From Streptomyces showdoensis (GTDB lineage Bacteria > Actinomycetota > Actinomycetes > Streptomycetales > Streptomycetaceae): a DNA stretch of 64,000 nt. The DNA is taken from assembly GCF_039535475.1 (NCBI RefSeq), contig NZ_BAAAXG010000028.1, positions 372,001-436,000 on the forward strand, written 5' to 3'. Numbering within the stretch: the first letter of the stretch is position 1; each line of letters begins with the position of its first letter. Positions 24,635 to 33,060 of this stretch are shown piece after piece. A program made the position numbers and the translations under genes. Under the pieces are notes generated by a model. That model was given only the letters and a program-made list of their open reading frames with translations. It had not been told where the DNA came from and searched no databases.

Positions 24635-26070
24635 CCGCCGGGCCCCGGTGCGGCCTGGCTGCGGCCGGCCTGCCGGCGCGGCTCGTCGCGGGGGACGGTG
24701 ACGGTCACCTTGAGTCCGTGGGGCTCGTTGCGGGCGAAGGCGACGGCGCCGCCGCCGGCCGTGAGGAGGACCCGGGCGATGGAGAGGCCGAGGCCGGAGC
24801 CCTTGACGTTCTGGTGCAGGGTCGAGCGCCAGAAGCGGTCCCCGACCCGCTCCAGCTCCTCGTCCGTGAGGCCGGGGCCGTGGTCGGCGATCTCGACCGC
24901 GACGGTCCGGCCGCCCGGGCTCAGCGCGACCCGCACGCCGACGTCCTCGCCGGGCGGGGTGAACTTCAGCGCGTTGTCGATCACCGCGTCGAGCGCGCTG
25001 GACAGCGCCACCGGGTCCGCCCAGGCGGTGACGGCGCCGGTGTCGGCGAGGATCGCCACGCCCTTCTCATCGGCGACCGGCCGCCAAGAGGCGACCCGCT
25101 CGGCGGTGAGCGCCCCGATGTCGGTGAGCCGCAGGTCGGCGTCGGCGTGCTCGGCGAGCGCGAGGTCGAGCAGGTCGTCGAGGACCTGCGCGAGCCGCTT
25201 GCCCTCGGTGCGCACGGAGGCGATCTCCTCGTTGCCCTCGGGCAGTTCGAGGGCGAGCAGCTCGATGCGCAGCAGCAGTGCGGCGAGCGGGTTGCGCAAC
25301 TGGTGGGAGGCGTCGGCGACGAAGGCCCGCTGCTGTTCGAGGACGTCCTCGACGTTGTCGGCCATCTCGTTGAACGAGCGCGCCAGGCGCCGTAGTTCGG
25401 GTGGTCCGCCGGAGGCGGCGACACGGGACTTCATCCGGCCGGTGGCGATGTCGTGGGTGGCGGCGTCGAGGACCCGGACCGGTCGCAGGACCCAGCCGGT
25501 GAGCCGGAAGGCCGCGCCGACGGCGAGCAGCATGGCGGCCGCCTCGCCGGCGAAGATCAGCAGCCAGCCGTGCAGGATGCGGGTGCGCAGCATCCCGGTG
25601 GGCGAGTCGGTGACGACGACGGCGACGACGTCGCCGTCCCGTACGACCGGGGAGGCGATGGTGAGCCGGGCGTCGCCCTGCCAGGGCCAGACCTGTGGCG
25701 GGTCGTGGCTGCGCCGGCCGAGGAGCGCCTCGTTGAACGCGCGCCTGCCCTCCCCCTCGTAGGGGACGACCCAGTCCTCGGGGGCGGCGGCCATCGCACG
25801 GTTGTTGCGGTAGAAGATGCCGGCACGGATGCCGTAGACGTCGTGGTAGCTGGCGAGTTCGCCGCTGAGGGTGGTGCGACGTTCGTCGGGGCCGATCACC
25901 GTCTCGCCGACGAACTGCGCGAGCGCGGCGAACCGGGCCGCGTCGTCCAGCCGGTCGACGACCACCCGCTGCTGTTCGGAGGCGGCGAGGCTGGCGGCGA
26001 GCGGGAAGCCGAGGGCCAGCAGGACGCCGGCCATCAGGACGATGAGGAGCGGGAGGAGTCGGGTGCGCAC
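24613..26070 (-). CDS. gluK: Sensor histidine kinase, GluK-like
   Basis: This 485-residue membrane kinase has an N-terminal membrane segment (1-30), an extracellular sensor loop of about 140 residues, a second segment (about 165-190), HAMP, HisKA (phospho-acceptor in ASHQLRNPLAALL) and HATPase_c (N box DNALKF, G boxes DHGPGL and GSGLGLSIAR). It starts at a GTG 18 bases after the response-regulator stop, so the pair is cotranscribed. The divergent gluABCD operon next to it matches the GluR-GluK system of S. coelicolor, which senses glutamate and activates its uptake. The ligand is therefore probably extracellular glutamate; that part rests on the reported homolog and synteny. Confidence 0.85.
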   Translation of the reverse strand: MRTRLLPLLIVLMAGVLLALGFPLAASLAASEQQRVVVDRLDDAARFAALAQFVGETVIGPDERRTTLSGELASYHDVYGIRAGIFYRNNRAMAAAPEDWVVPYEGEGRRAFNEALLGRRSHDPPQVWPWQGDARLTIASPVVRDGDVVAVVVTDSPTGMLRTRILHGWLLIFAGEAAAMLLAVGAAFRLTGWVLRPVRVLDAATHDIATGRMKSRVAASGGPPELRRLARSFNEMADNVEDVLEQQRAFVADASHQLRNPLAALLLRIELLALELPEGNEEIASVRTEGKRLAQVLDDLLDLALAEHADADLRLTDIGALTAERVASWRPVADEKGVAILADTGAVTAWADPVALSSALDAVIDNALKFTPPGEDVGVRVALSPGGRTVAVEIADHGPGLTDEELERVGDRFWRSTLHQNVKGSGLGLSIARVLLTAGGGAVAFARNEPHGLKVTVTVPRDEPRRQAGRSQAAPGPGGQGFTER

Positions 26071-26088
26071 GTGCCGGCGGGTCCGGGG

Positions 26089-26793
26089 TTACGCGGTGGG
26101 CGCGACGAGGCGGTAGCCGACGCCCCGCACGGTCTCGATCAGGGCGGGCATGCGCAGCTTGGAGCGCAGGGAGGCGACGTGCACCTCCAGGGTGCGGCCG
26201 GTTCCCTCCCAGCTGGTGCGCCAGACCTCGCTGATGATCTGCTCGCGGCGGAAGACCACTCCGGGCCGCTGGGCGAGCAGGGCGAGCAGGTCGAACTCCT
26301 TGCGGGTGAGCGGGACGGCGTCGCCGTCGACGCTGACCCGGCGGGTGGGCAGCTCGATGGTGACCTGCCCGAGGCGCAGGGTGCTGTCCTCGGCCGCACC
26401 GGCGCCGTCCTCGCCGCCGGCGGTGCGCCGGCTGACCGCGTGGATGCGGGCGAGGAGTTCGCCGGTGTCGTAGGGCTTGACCACGTAGTCGTCGGCGCCG
26501 AGGTTGAGGCCGTGTATCCGGGAGCGGACGTCGGCGCGCGCGGTCACCATGATCACGGGGGTGGTGGTGAGCTTCCGGATCCGGCCGCAGACCTGGTAGC
26601 CGTCCTGGTCGGGCAGGCCGAGGTCGAGCAGGATCACCCCGTACGAGGGGCGCTCGCCGTGCGCGGCGGGCAGCACGGCCTGGAGCGCCTCCTCGCCGTT
26701 GCGGGCGTGGGTGACGTGGAAGCCGTGCCGGGCGAGGATCGCGGAGAGCGCGGCGGCGACGTGGTCGTCGTCCTCGACGAGCAGCAGTCTCAT
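26089..26793 (-). CDS. gluR: OmpR-family response regulator, GluR-like
   Basis: This 234-residue regulator has a receiver domain (acid pocket EDDD at 7-10, phospho-acceptor Asp57 in LLDLGLPDQDG, conserved Lys in VVKPYD) and a C-terminal winged helix (about 135-232; SVDGDAVPLTRKEFDLLALL). GGAGGAGGG lies just before the ATG at 26793. It is the first gene of the gluR-gluK operon and is divergent from gluA across a 312-base region. GluR of S. coelicolor binds that intergenic region and activates gluABCD; the same wiring is expected here. Confidence 0.88.
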   Translation of the reverse strand: MRLLLVEDDDHVAAALSAILARHGFHVTHARNGEEALQAVLPAAHGERPSYGVILLDLGLPDQDGYQVCGRIRKLTTTPVIMVTARADVRSRIHGLNLGADDYVVKPYDTGELLARIHAVSRRTAGGEDGAGAAEDSTLRLGQVTIELPTRRVSVDGDAVPLTRKEFDLLALLAQRPGVVFRREQIISEVWRTSWEGTGRTLEVHVASLRSKLRMPALIETVRGVGYRLVAPTA

Positions 26794-27105
26794 GGCCCTC
26801 CTCCGTGATCTCTCGTGTCGCGCTTCGCGGTGCCCGTGCCGGGCCCTGCCGATGGTCTTCCGGCAACGCGCGATGACTATGTGTGTACCAGGGCATGAAC
26901 GCCGATGGCCACGGTCACAGTCAAGTGTCCCCCCGTTACCCGGGCGTTTCCGTTATGCACCCGGTACGGCACCGGCCGCCCTCTTCACACAGAGTGCCCG
27001 TTTGCGACCGGATCGTTATCCTCAAACTTCGCTCAGATCTGATGACGCTCGTCGCACCCGGTCTCTAGTGTCCTCCCCAACCGAGCAGGACGGAGCCAGA
27101 AGCCG
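26794..27105. promoter_or_regulatory. gluR/gluA divergent control region
   Basis: These 312 bases contain no gene. For gluA, ATGACG (27042-27047) and TAGTGT (27066-27071) with 18 bases between them make a fair vegetative promoter. CCGTTA occurs at 26933 and 26950 and TCGTTA at 27013 in the same direction, candidate GluR contacts. The region is locally less GC-rich than its neighbours, as expected for a promoter. The promoter and operator calls are by pattern only. Confidence 0.45.
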
Positions 27106-27891
27106 ATGAGCGGAGTGTCAGTGACCAAGGGTTCCCAGAACGCCGTACCGGCCGCGGACGACCTGGTCGTGCTGTCCGACGTGAACAAGCACTTCGGCGC
27201 GCTGCACGTGCTGCAGGACATCGACCTGACCATCGCCCGCGGCGAGGTCGTGGTGGTCATCGGGCCCTCCGGGTCCGGCAAGTCCACGCTGTGCCGCACC
27301 ATCAACCGCCTGGAGACGATCGACTCCGGCAGCATCACCATCGACGGCAAGCCGCTGCCCCAGGAGGGCAGGGAGCTGGCGCGGCTGCGCGCCGACGTCG
27401 GCATGGTCTTCCAGTCCTTCAACCTCTTCGCGCACAAGACGGTGCTCGAGAACGTGATGCTGGGTCAGATCAAGGTCCGCAAGACGGACAAGAAGGCGGC
27501 CGAGACCAAGGCCCGCGCCCTGCTGGACCGGGTCGGCGTCGGCACCCAGGCCGACAAGTACCCGGCGCAGCTCTCCGGCGGCCAGCAGCAGCGGGTGGCC
27601 ATCGCCCGCGCGCTCGCCATGGACCCGAAGGTCATCCTGTTCGACGAGCCGACCTCGGCCCTCGACCCGGAGATGATCAACGAGGTCCTGGAGGTCATGC
27701 AGCAGCTGGCCCGGGACGGCATGACGATGGTGGTCGTCACCCACGAGATGGGATTCGCCCGCTCGGCCGCCAACCGCGTGGTCTTCATGGCCGACGGAAA
27801 GATCGTCGAACAGGCCACCCCCGACGCGTTCTTCAGCAACCCGCGCAGCGACCGGGCCAAGGACTTCCTGTCGAAGATCCTCCACCACTGA
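27106..27891 (+). CDS. gluA: Glutamate ABC transporter ATPase
   Basis: This is the ATP-binding subunit (261 residues) of a polar amino acid ABC importer. It has a Walker A GPSGSGKST, Q-loop VFQSFNLF, signature LSGGQQQR, Walker B ILFDEPTSALD and H-loop VVTHEMG. Homologs are GluA of Corynebacterium glutamicum and of S. coelicolor. The ATG at 27106 has GGAG about 12 bases ahead. A GTG at 27121 has GCGGAG at a better distance and may be the true start, which would remove five residues. It begins the gluABCD operon and is divergent from its likely regulators GluR/GluK. Confidence 0.93.
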   Translation: MSGVSVTKGSQNAVPAADDLVVLSDVNKHFGALHVLQDIDLTIARGEVVVVIGPSGSGKSTLCRTINRLETIDSGSITIDGKPLPQEGRELARLRADVGMVFQSFNLFAHKTVLENVMLGQIKVRKTDKKAAETKARALLDRVGVGTQADKYPAQLSGGQQQRVAIARALAMDPKVILFDEPTSALDPEMINEVLEVMQQLARDGMTMVVVTHEMGFARSAANRVVFMADGKIVEQATPDAFFSNPRSDRAKDFLSKILHH

Positions 27892-27977
27892 CGGCGCGCG
27901 GCCGCAACTCCTTAGTCGCCCCGGGCGACGTGCTGCACACTGACGATCAACTACCCACGACCTGAGGGATGTTCACG

Positions 27978-28895
27978 ATGAAGCTCCGCAAGACCGCGGC
28001 CGTGGCCGTTGCCGTACTCGCGCTGACCGCGACCGCCTGTGGCGGCAAGGAGGGCTCGGCCGGCGACAAGCCCGCCACCAAGCCCGGTGACGCCGCCGCC
28101 CCCAAGCTCCCCACGTACGCCGTCGCGAGCGGGGTGGACCTGAACTCCCCGACCTTCAAGAAGGCCAAGGAGCGCGGCAAGCTGATCATCGGCTCCAAGG
28201 CGGACCAGCCGTACCTCGGCTTCGAGGACCAGGCCACCAAGGAGCGCTCCGGCTTCGACATCGAGATCGCGAAGATGATCGCGGCCGAGCTCGGCTTCTC
28301 CCCCGACAAGATCGAGTGGAAGACCGTCAACTCCAAGCTCCGCGAGACCGCCATCTCCACGGGCCAGGTCGACTACTACGTCGGCACCTACACGATCAAC
28401 GACAAGCGCAAGGCGCAGGTCGGCTTCGCGGGCCCGTACTACAAGGCCGGCGCCGACCTCCTGGTCCGCAAGGACGAGACCGCGATCACCGGCCCGGAGA
28501 GCCTGAAGGGCAAGAAGGTCTGCTCGATCACGGGCTCGACCCCGCTCCAGGAGATCAAGAAGCCGCAGTACGGCGCGGAGACCGTCGAGCTCGGCAAGTA
28601 CTCCGACTGCGTCCAGCAGCTGCTCACCAAGCAGGTCGACGCCGTCACCACCGACGACTCGATCCTCAAGGGCTACGCCGCCGCCAACAAGGGCAAGCTC
28701 AAGGTCATCGGCAAGCCGTTCACCGAGGAGCCCTACGGCATCGGCATGCCGAAGGACGACAAGATCCTGCGCGACAAGGTGAACGACGTCCTGGAGAAGT
28801 TCGAGAAGGACGGCACCTACAAGAAGATCTACGAGGCCACCCTCGGCCTCTCCGGCTCCGCCTACACCGAGCCGCCGGCGGTCGTGCGCTACTGA
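27978..28895 (+). CDS. gluB: Glutamate-binding lipoprotein
   Basis: This solute-binding subunit is a lipoprotein: a basic start (MKLRKT), a hydrophobic core and the lipobox ending TATAC, so the mature protein is tethered to the outer face of the membrane. The SBP_bac_3 fold follows (LIIGSKADQPYLGF; VDYYVGTYTIN; KKVCSITGSTP). GAGGGA directly overlaps an ATG at 27969, so that codon cannot be the start. The ATG at 27978, eight bases after the ribosome site, is (305 residues). A hairpin lies between this gene and gluC, which may keep the binding protein more abundant than the permeases. Confidence 0.93.
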   Translation: MKLRKTAAVAVAVLALTATACGGKEGSAGDKPATKPGDAAAPKLPTYAVASGVDLNSPTFKKAKERGKLIIGSKADQPYLGFEDQATKERSGFDIEIAKMIAAELGFSPDKIEWKTVNSKLRETAISTGQVDYYVGTYTINDKRKAQVGFAGPYYKAGADLLVRKDETAITGPESLKGKKVCSITGSTPLQEIKKPQYGAETVELGKYSDCVQQLLTKQVDAVTTDDSILKGYAAANKGKLKVIGKPFTEEPYGIGMPKDDKILRDKVNDVLEKFEKDGTYKKIYEATLGLSGSAYTEPPAVVRY

Positions 28896-28910
28896 TCCGC
28901 CCGCGCGAGA

Positions 28911-28942
28911 GCGCCCCGTACGCGCCTGGCGCTGCGGGGCGC
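28911..28942 (+). other. Intra-operon hairpin between gluB and gluC
   Basis: Eight-base arms GCGCCCCG (28911-28918) and CGGGGCGC (28935-28942) enclose 16 bases in the 108-base gap after gluB. There is no T-run. Such hairpins after binding-protein genes often act as 3' stabilisers or partial terminators; that role is inferred. Confidence 0.5.
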
Positions 28943-29003
28943 CCCCGCCCCCTGCCCGTAAGCCCGCCGCCCGCCCGCCGCTGACTGCCGACGCGGAGTC
29001 ATC

Positions 29004-29651
29004 ATGAACGTACTGCTCGACCATTTCCCGGAGTTCCGCGACGGATTCATAGGAACCGTGTCGATCACCGCCGTCAGCTCGGTCATCGCCCTGGTCCTCG
29101 GCATCGTGATCGCCGGCTTCCGGGTCTCCCCCGTCCCCCCGCTGCGCTTCTTCGGCACCGCCTGGGTGACGCTGCTGCGCAACACCCCGCTGACCCTGCT
29201 CTTCCTGGTCTTCTTCTTCGTCGTGCCGGAGATCCTCTTCCCGGGCATGAGCCCCTTCGTGCTCGCCTCGCTCGCGCTGGGCTTCTACACCTCCTCGTTC
29301 GTCTGCGAGGCCGTCCGCTCCGGCATCTCCACCGTGCCGCTGGGCCAGGCCGAGGCAGCCCGCTCGCTGGGCATGAGCTTCTCGCAGACGCTGCGGCTGA
29401 TCGTGCTGCCGCAGGCCACCCGGACGGTGCTGCCCCCGCTGAGCTCGATCTTCATCGCGCTGACCAAGAACTCCGCCATCGCCGGCGCCTTCAGCGTCAC
29501 GGAACTCTTCGGCTGGCAGACGCTGATGAGCGAGCAGGGCTACGCGATCGCCCCGGTCTTCCTCTGGGTCGCCATCGCCTACCTCGTCATCACCTTCGCC
29601 ATCAGCGGTCTCTTCCGTCTCCTTGAGCGCACCATGGAGGTCGCCCGATGA
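29004..29651 (+). CDS. gluC: Glutamate ABC transporter permease
   Basis: This is a membrane subunit (215 residues) of the HisM/GltJ type with five or so membrane helices. The EAA-type coupling loop reads EAARSLGMSFSQTLRLIVLP, which contacts the ATPase. CGGAG stands six bases before the ATG. Its stop overlaps the start of gluD in an ATGA, so the two permeases are translationally coupled and made in equal amounts, as expected for a heterodimeric channel. Confidence 0.93.
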   Translation: MNVLLDHFPEFRDGFIGTVSITAVSSVIALVLGIVIAGFRVSPVPPLRFFGTAWVTLLRNTPLTLLFLVFFFVVPEILFPGMSPFVLASLALGFYTSSFVCEAVRSGISTVPLGQAEAARSLGMSFSQTLRLIVLPQATRTVLPPLSSIFIALTKNSAIAGAFSVTELFGWQTLMSEQGYAIAPVFLWVAIAYLVITFAISGLFRLLERTMEVAR

Positions 29652-30499
29652 GCGCCAGCGTTCTCTTCGACGCCCCCGGCCCCAAGGCCCGCGTCCGCAA
29701 CCGGATCTACGCCGTCGTCGGCACCCTGCTGATCCTCGGCCTGCTCGCCGTCAGCGTGGTCCGGCTGAACGACAAGGGGCACCTCGCCCCCGAGATGTGG
29801 GACATCTTCAACTACTCGGGCATCCGGCAGAACATCGCCGACGCGCTGCTCGCCACGCTGAAGGCCTTCGGCCTCGCGGCCGTCGGCTCGCTCGTCCTCG
29901 GCGTGGTGCTCGCCGTCGCCCGGCTCTCCGACCACAAGCCGGTCCGCTGGGTGGCCACCGGCTTCATCGAGGTCTTCCGCTCGCTCCCGCTGCTGATCAC
30001 CATCTACGCGGTGTGGGTCGCCTTCCTCACCGACTACTCGATGTGGGCGCTGGCGCTCGGCCTGTCGATCTACAACGGCTGCGTCCAGGCCGAGGTGCTG
30101 CGCGCCGGCGTCAACGCCGTACCGCGCGGACAGCGCGAGGCCGCGTACGCGCTCGGCATGAGCAAGACCCAGGTGATGACCACCGTCCTGCTGCCGCAGG
30201 CGATCCGGGCGATGCTGCCGACGATCATCAGCCAGCTGGTGGTGACCCTCAAGGACACCTCGCTCGGCTACATGATCCTCTACCCCGAGCTGCTCTACTC
30301 GGCCCAGCTGATCGCCTCCAACACCCTGGTCAACGGCCAGTACCCGTACGTCTCCGTGATCGTGGTCTTCGGCGTCATCTACATCGCCCTGTGTCTGGCG
30401 CTCTCGGCGCTCGCCACCTGGATCGAGAAGCGCGGCCGCCGGGCCAGGACCGGCTCGGCCAAGGGACCCGCCGACACCCCTGACAGCACGAAGAACTGA
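29648..30499 (+). CDS. gluD: Glutamate ABC transporter permease
   Basis: This is the second membrane subunit (283 residues), with a longer N-terminal extension and helix before the core permease domain, like GluD of Corynebacterium. The coupling loop is EAAYALGMSKTQVMTTVLLP. The C-terminus is a charged cytoplasmic tail (KRGRRARTGSAKG). It is the last gene of the operon and is followed within 20 bases by a terminator-like hairpin. Confidence 0.93.
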   Translation: MSASVLFDAPGPKARVRNRIYAVVGTLLILGLLAVSVVRLNDKGHLAPEMWDIFNYSGIRQNIADALLATLKAFGLAAVGSLVLGVVLAVARLSDHKPVRWVATGFIEVFRSLPLLITIYAVWVAFLTDYSMWALALGLSIYNGCVQAEVLRAGVNAVPRGQREAAYALGMSKTQVMTTVLLPQAIRAMLPTIISQLVVTLKDTSLGYMILYPELLYSAQLIASNTLVNGQYPYVSVIVVFGVIYIALCLALSALATWIEKRGRRARTGSAKGPADTPDSTKN

Positions 30500-30518
30500 C
30501 GGCATGTGACATCATCCG

Positions 30519-30544
30519 GGGGCAGTGGCGACCGCCGCTGCCCC
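30519..30544 (+). terminator. Terminator of gluABCD
   Basis: GGGGCAGTGGCG (30519-30530) pairs with CGCCGCTGCCCC (30533-30544), including one G-U pair, immediately after the gluD stop. There is no clear U-tract. The next promoter motif, TTGACG, begins only six bases later. Confidence 0.75.
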
Positions 30545-30550
30545 TGTCAC

Positions 30551-30580
30551 TTGACGCACGCACCCGCAGTGGGTTGCATA
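30551..30580 (+). promoter_or_regulatory. Candidate promoter of the FAD monooxygenase gene
   Basis: TTGACG (30551-30556) is a near-perfect -35. After 18 bases TGCATA (30575-30580) is a modest -10. The start codon is 80 bases downstream. It follows directly on the gluABCD terminator, so the gene has its own promoter. Confidence 0.4.
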
Positions 30581-30660
30581 CGTTCTGTGATCAAGCTCCG
30601 GGCCCGCGCCACACTCCGCTGTGCTACCCGCATGACCGTACGGCCCTCAGGAGCCACGCC

Positions 30661-32310
30661 GTGGACCCGGTGATCATCGTGGGCGCGGGGCCCGTCGGCC
30701 TCGCGCTCTCCCTCGCCCTGGCCGCCCAGGACGTGCCCAGCGTCGTCCTCGACGAGAGCCCGGGCAAGGAGGAGCCACGCCCCGCCCGCACCGTCGTGCT
30801 GCGCGCCGACATGGCCGCCCTGGTGGAACGGCTCGGCTGCACCACCCTCCGTGACGAGGGGGTCCGCTGGGTCGGCTGGCGCTCCCTGCGGCGCAAGCAG
30901 CAGACCCGGCACGTCCCGCTCGACCTGGGCCTGTCCGGGGACGCCGGCGCGGCGGAGGGGACCGAGGGCCCGCCCGCGCCCCTGCACATCCCCCAGCACG
31001 CCCTCGCCCGCGGCCTGCGCGACGCGATCGCCCGGCACGAGCTGATCACCCTCGTCCCCGACTCGCGGGTCGACGCCGTCGAGCAGGACGCGCACGGCGT
31101 CGGCGCCCGCACCCGGGGGCCCGACGGCACCTGGTGGCGGGGCAGCCACCTGGTCGGCTGCGACGGCGCCCGCTCGACCGTGCGCAAGCTGCTGGGAGTG
31201 CGCTTCCCCGGCCGGACGGCGGTGGAACGGCACGCGGTCGCCGCGCTGCGCACCGAACTCCCCTGGGCCGGCGAGGCCCTGCTGCACCGTCAGCCACCGT
31301 GGCGCGGCGCGGGCGAGGAGATCTCGGCACGGCCGCTGCCCGACGGCGTGTGGCGGATCGACTGGCTGCTGCCGCCGCGCGGCGACCTGGTCACCCCCGA
31401 CGCGCTCGTGACCCGCATCCGCGACACCCTGGCCGGCTGGTGCGAGGGCACCACCCCGCCGTACGACCTGATCGACACCGGCGTGCACACCGTGCACCAC
31501 CGGCTGGCCCGGCGCTGGCGGGTGGACCGGGTCTTCCTCGCCGGGGACGCGGCGCACCTGCTGGGCGCGGTCGGCACCCAGGGGCTCGACGAGGGGCTGC
31601 GGGACGTCGACAACCTGGCCTGGAAGCTGGCCCGCGCCTGGCACCACCGGGACACCTCGCCCGCCCTGCTCGACAGCTACCAGAGCGAGCGCCGCGCGGC
31701 CGTCGCCGCGCGGCTGCGGGCGGCCGACCAGTCGCTGCCGGTGCTGCGCGGCGGCGGGGGCCTGCGGACCTATCTGCCCGGCGGCGGGCGGGGGCACGAC
31801 GCCCTGCTCACCGACGGGCACCTGGGGCGCGGCCCGCTGGGCGCGCCGCCCGCCTATCCGCACTCGCCGCTGGCACCGCCGGCCTCCGAGGGGCGGATCC
31901 CCGTGGGCACGCCGGACGGGGCCCCGGCGGAGGACGTCCGCGTGACGGCCCCGGACGGGACCACCGTGCGGCTGCGGGACCGGCTCGGGCGGGGGCGGCT
32001 GCTCGTCGTCCTCGTCGCCCCGGGCACCGGGGTCTGGGACCGGCGGCACTGGATGAGCGCGGGCGTGATGCCGCGGCTCGCGGAGGCGGTGGACGCGCTG
32101 CCGGCCCCGGCCGAACTGCTGGTGACGGAGGGCTACCCGGGCGCCCCGGCCCACGCCGTCCTGCTCGTCCGCCCGGACGGGCACCTGGCCGCCGCCTTCG
32201 CCGGGGTCCGCCCGGAGGAACTGCACGCCGCGGCGGACGCGGTACGGGGCGGAGGCCCGGCCGTCCAGGAGTCGTCCACGGACAGCGACCGCACAGCGGA
32301 CGTCAATTGA
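30661..32310 (+). CDS. FAD-dependent aromatic monooxygenase family protein
   Basis: This 549-residue flavoprotein belongs to the PHBH/RdmE-type group A monooxygenases. It has an FAD-binding GAGPVG at residues 8-13, the DG motif in VGCDGARSTV and the GD motif in LAGDAAHLLGAVGTQGL. The C-terminal 150 residues form the thioredoxin-like domain common to these hydroxylases. The GTG at 30661 has AGGAG seven bases before it. An earlier in-frame start gives an atypical N-terminus. There is no polyketide or aromatic pathway nearby, so this is a lone core gene, and its substrate is unknown. Confidence 0.85.
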   Translation: MDPVIIVGAGPVGLALSLALAAQDVPSVVLDESPGKEEPRPARTVVLRADMAALVERLGCTTLRDEGVRWVGWRSLRRKQQTRHVPLDLGLSGDAGAAEGTEGPPAPLHIPQHALARGLRDAIARHELITLVPDSRVDAVEQDAHGVGARTRGPDGTWWRGSHLVGCDGARSTVRKLLGVRFPGRTAVERHAVAALRTELPWAGEALLHRQPPWRGAGEEISARPLPDGVWRIDWLLPPRGDLVTPDALVTRIRDTLAGWCEGTTPPYDLIDTGVHTVHHRLARRWRVDRVFLAGDAAHLLGAVGTQGLDEGLRDVDNLAWKLARAWHHRDTSPALLDSYQSERRAAVAARLRAADQSLPVLRGGGGLRTYLPGGGRGHDALLTDGHLGRGPLGAPPAYPHSPLAPPASEGRIPVGTPDGAPAEDVRVTAPDGTTVRLRDRLGRGRLLVVLVAPGTGVWDRRHWMSAGVMPRLAEAVDALPAPAELLVTEGYPGAPAHAVLLVRPDGHLAAAFAGVRPEELHAAADAVRGGGPAVQESSTDSDRTADVN

Positions 32311-32342
32311 CCCTCGCAGGCGCACATGGTGTACTCCGGAAC

Positions 32343-32429
32343 GTGACCGACACCGATGTGCGCCTGTGGCGGAGGGTCCATATGGACCTGGTCCGCTACG
32401 CGGGCTGCATGTGTCGCCCGTCCTGCTGA
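32343..32429 (+). CDS. Cys-containing leader peptide
   Basis: This is a 28-residue peptide that reads RLWRRVHMDLVRYAG and ends with CMCRPSC. It resembles the short leader peptides found before sulfur and cysteine genes in actinobacteria (pattern RR-x-H-x-DL-x-R...C). Three of the last seven residues are Cys, as expected if ribosome pausing at Cys codons reports cysteine supply to the cysteine dioxygenase gene 76 bases downstream. TTGACC (32307-32312) and TACTCC (32332-32337) place the transcription start at or next to the GTG, so translation is probably leaderless. An ATG at 32382 with GGAGGG ahead of it is an alternative start giving 15 residues. Confidence 0.65.
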   Translation: MTDTDVRLWRRVHMDLVRYAGCMCRPSC

Positions 32430-32505
32430 ATTCGCATCCCTCTTCCGCTTCTTCGCGCGCCCGCCCGGTCGTGCGCGCTTTCGCGAACCCTCAGGACGGT
32501 CCTCC

Positions 32506-33060
32506 GTGTCCCAGACACAGCACGCCCCCACGCCCGTTTCCGGATCCCGGTCGGGCCCGCCTCCGGGCTCCCCCACCGCGGCCGATCTGCTGGACTTCGT
32601 CCGGCGCACGGCCGCCGACACCGCACTGATCGCCTCGCTGCCCCTCGACCCGGAGGGCCGCACCTGGGTGCGGCTGGACGGCCCCGGCGGGAGCGAGGCC
32701 TGGCTCATCGGCTGGCCGCCCGGCACGGGTACCGGCTGGCACGACCACGCCGAGTCGCTGGGCGCCTTCGCCACCGCGCGCGGGACCCTGAAGGAGCACT
32801 CGCTCGCGGTACGGCTGCCGGCCGGCGGCTGGAAGAACCTGGAGCTGGCCGACGGGGTGGACCGCCGCCGCGAGCTCCCGGCCGGCCAGGGCCGCGCCTT
32901 CGGCCGGCACCACGTGCACGAGGTCCTCAACGAGTCCGGCACCGAGCACGCGATCTCGGTGCACGCCTACTATCCGCCGCTTCCCCTGATCCGGCGCTTC
33001 AGCCGGTCGGGCGCGGTGCTCCGTCTCGAGCAGGTCGAACGTCCGGAGGACTGGCAGTGA
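32506..33060 (+). CDS. Cysteine dioxygenase family protein
   Basis: This is a 184-residue cupin of the cysteine dioxygenase (CDO) family, which oxidises cysteine to cysteine sulfinate with iron and oxygen. Cupin motif 1 has GWHDHAESLGAF, with the two metal His residues, and motif 2 has HHVHEVLN. The start is the GTG at 32506, with AGGA nine bases before it; upstream in-frame codons overlap the leader-peptide region. The gene follows a Cys-rich leader peptide and overlaps the rhodanese gene (GTGA). The trio points to control of cysteine level and handling of its sulfur. Substrate specificity (cysteine versus other thiols) is inferred. Confidence 0.85.
   Translation: MSQTQHAPTPVSGSRSGPPPGSPTAADLLDFVRRTAADTALIASLPLDPEGRTWVRLDGPGGSEAWLIGWPPGTGTGWHDHAESLGAFATARGTLKEHSLAVRLPAGGWKNLELADGVDRRRELPAGQGRAFGRHHVHEVLNESGTEHAISVHAYYPPLPLIRRFSRSGAVLRLEQVERPEDWQ

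Noticed and set aside
30661..32310. FAD monooxygenase as part of an antibiotic cluster
   Set aside because: Neighbours are transport and sulfur genes; no polyketide, peptide or terpene synthase is present.
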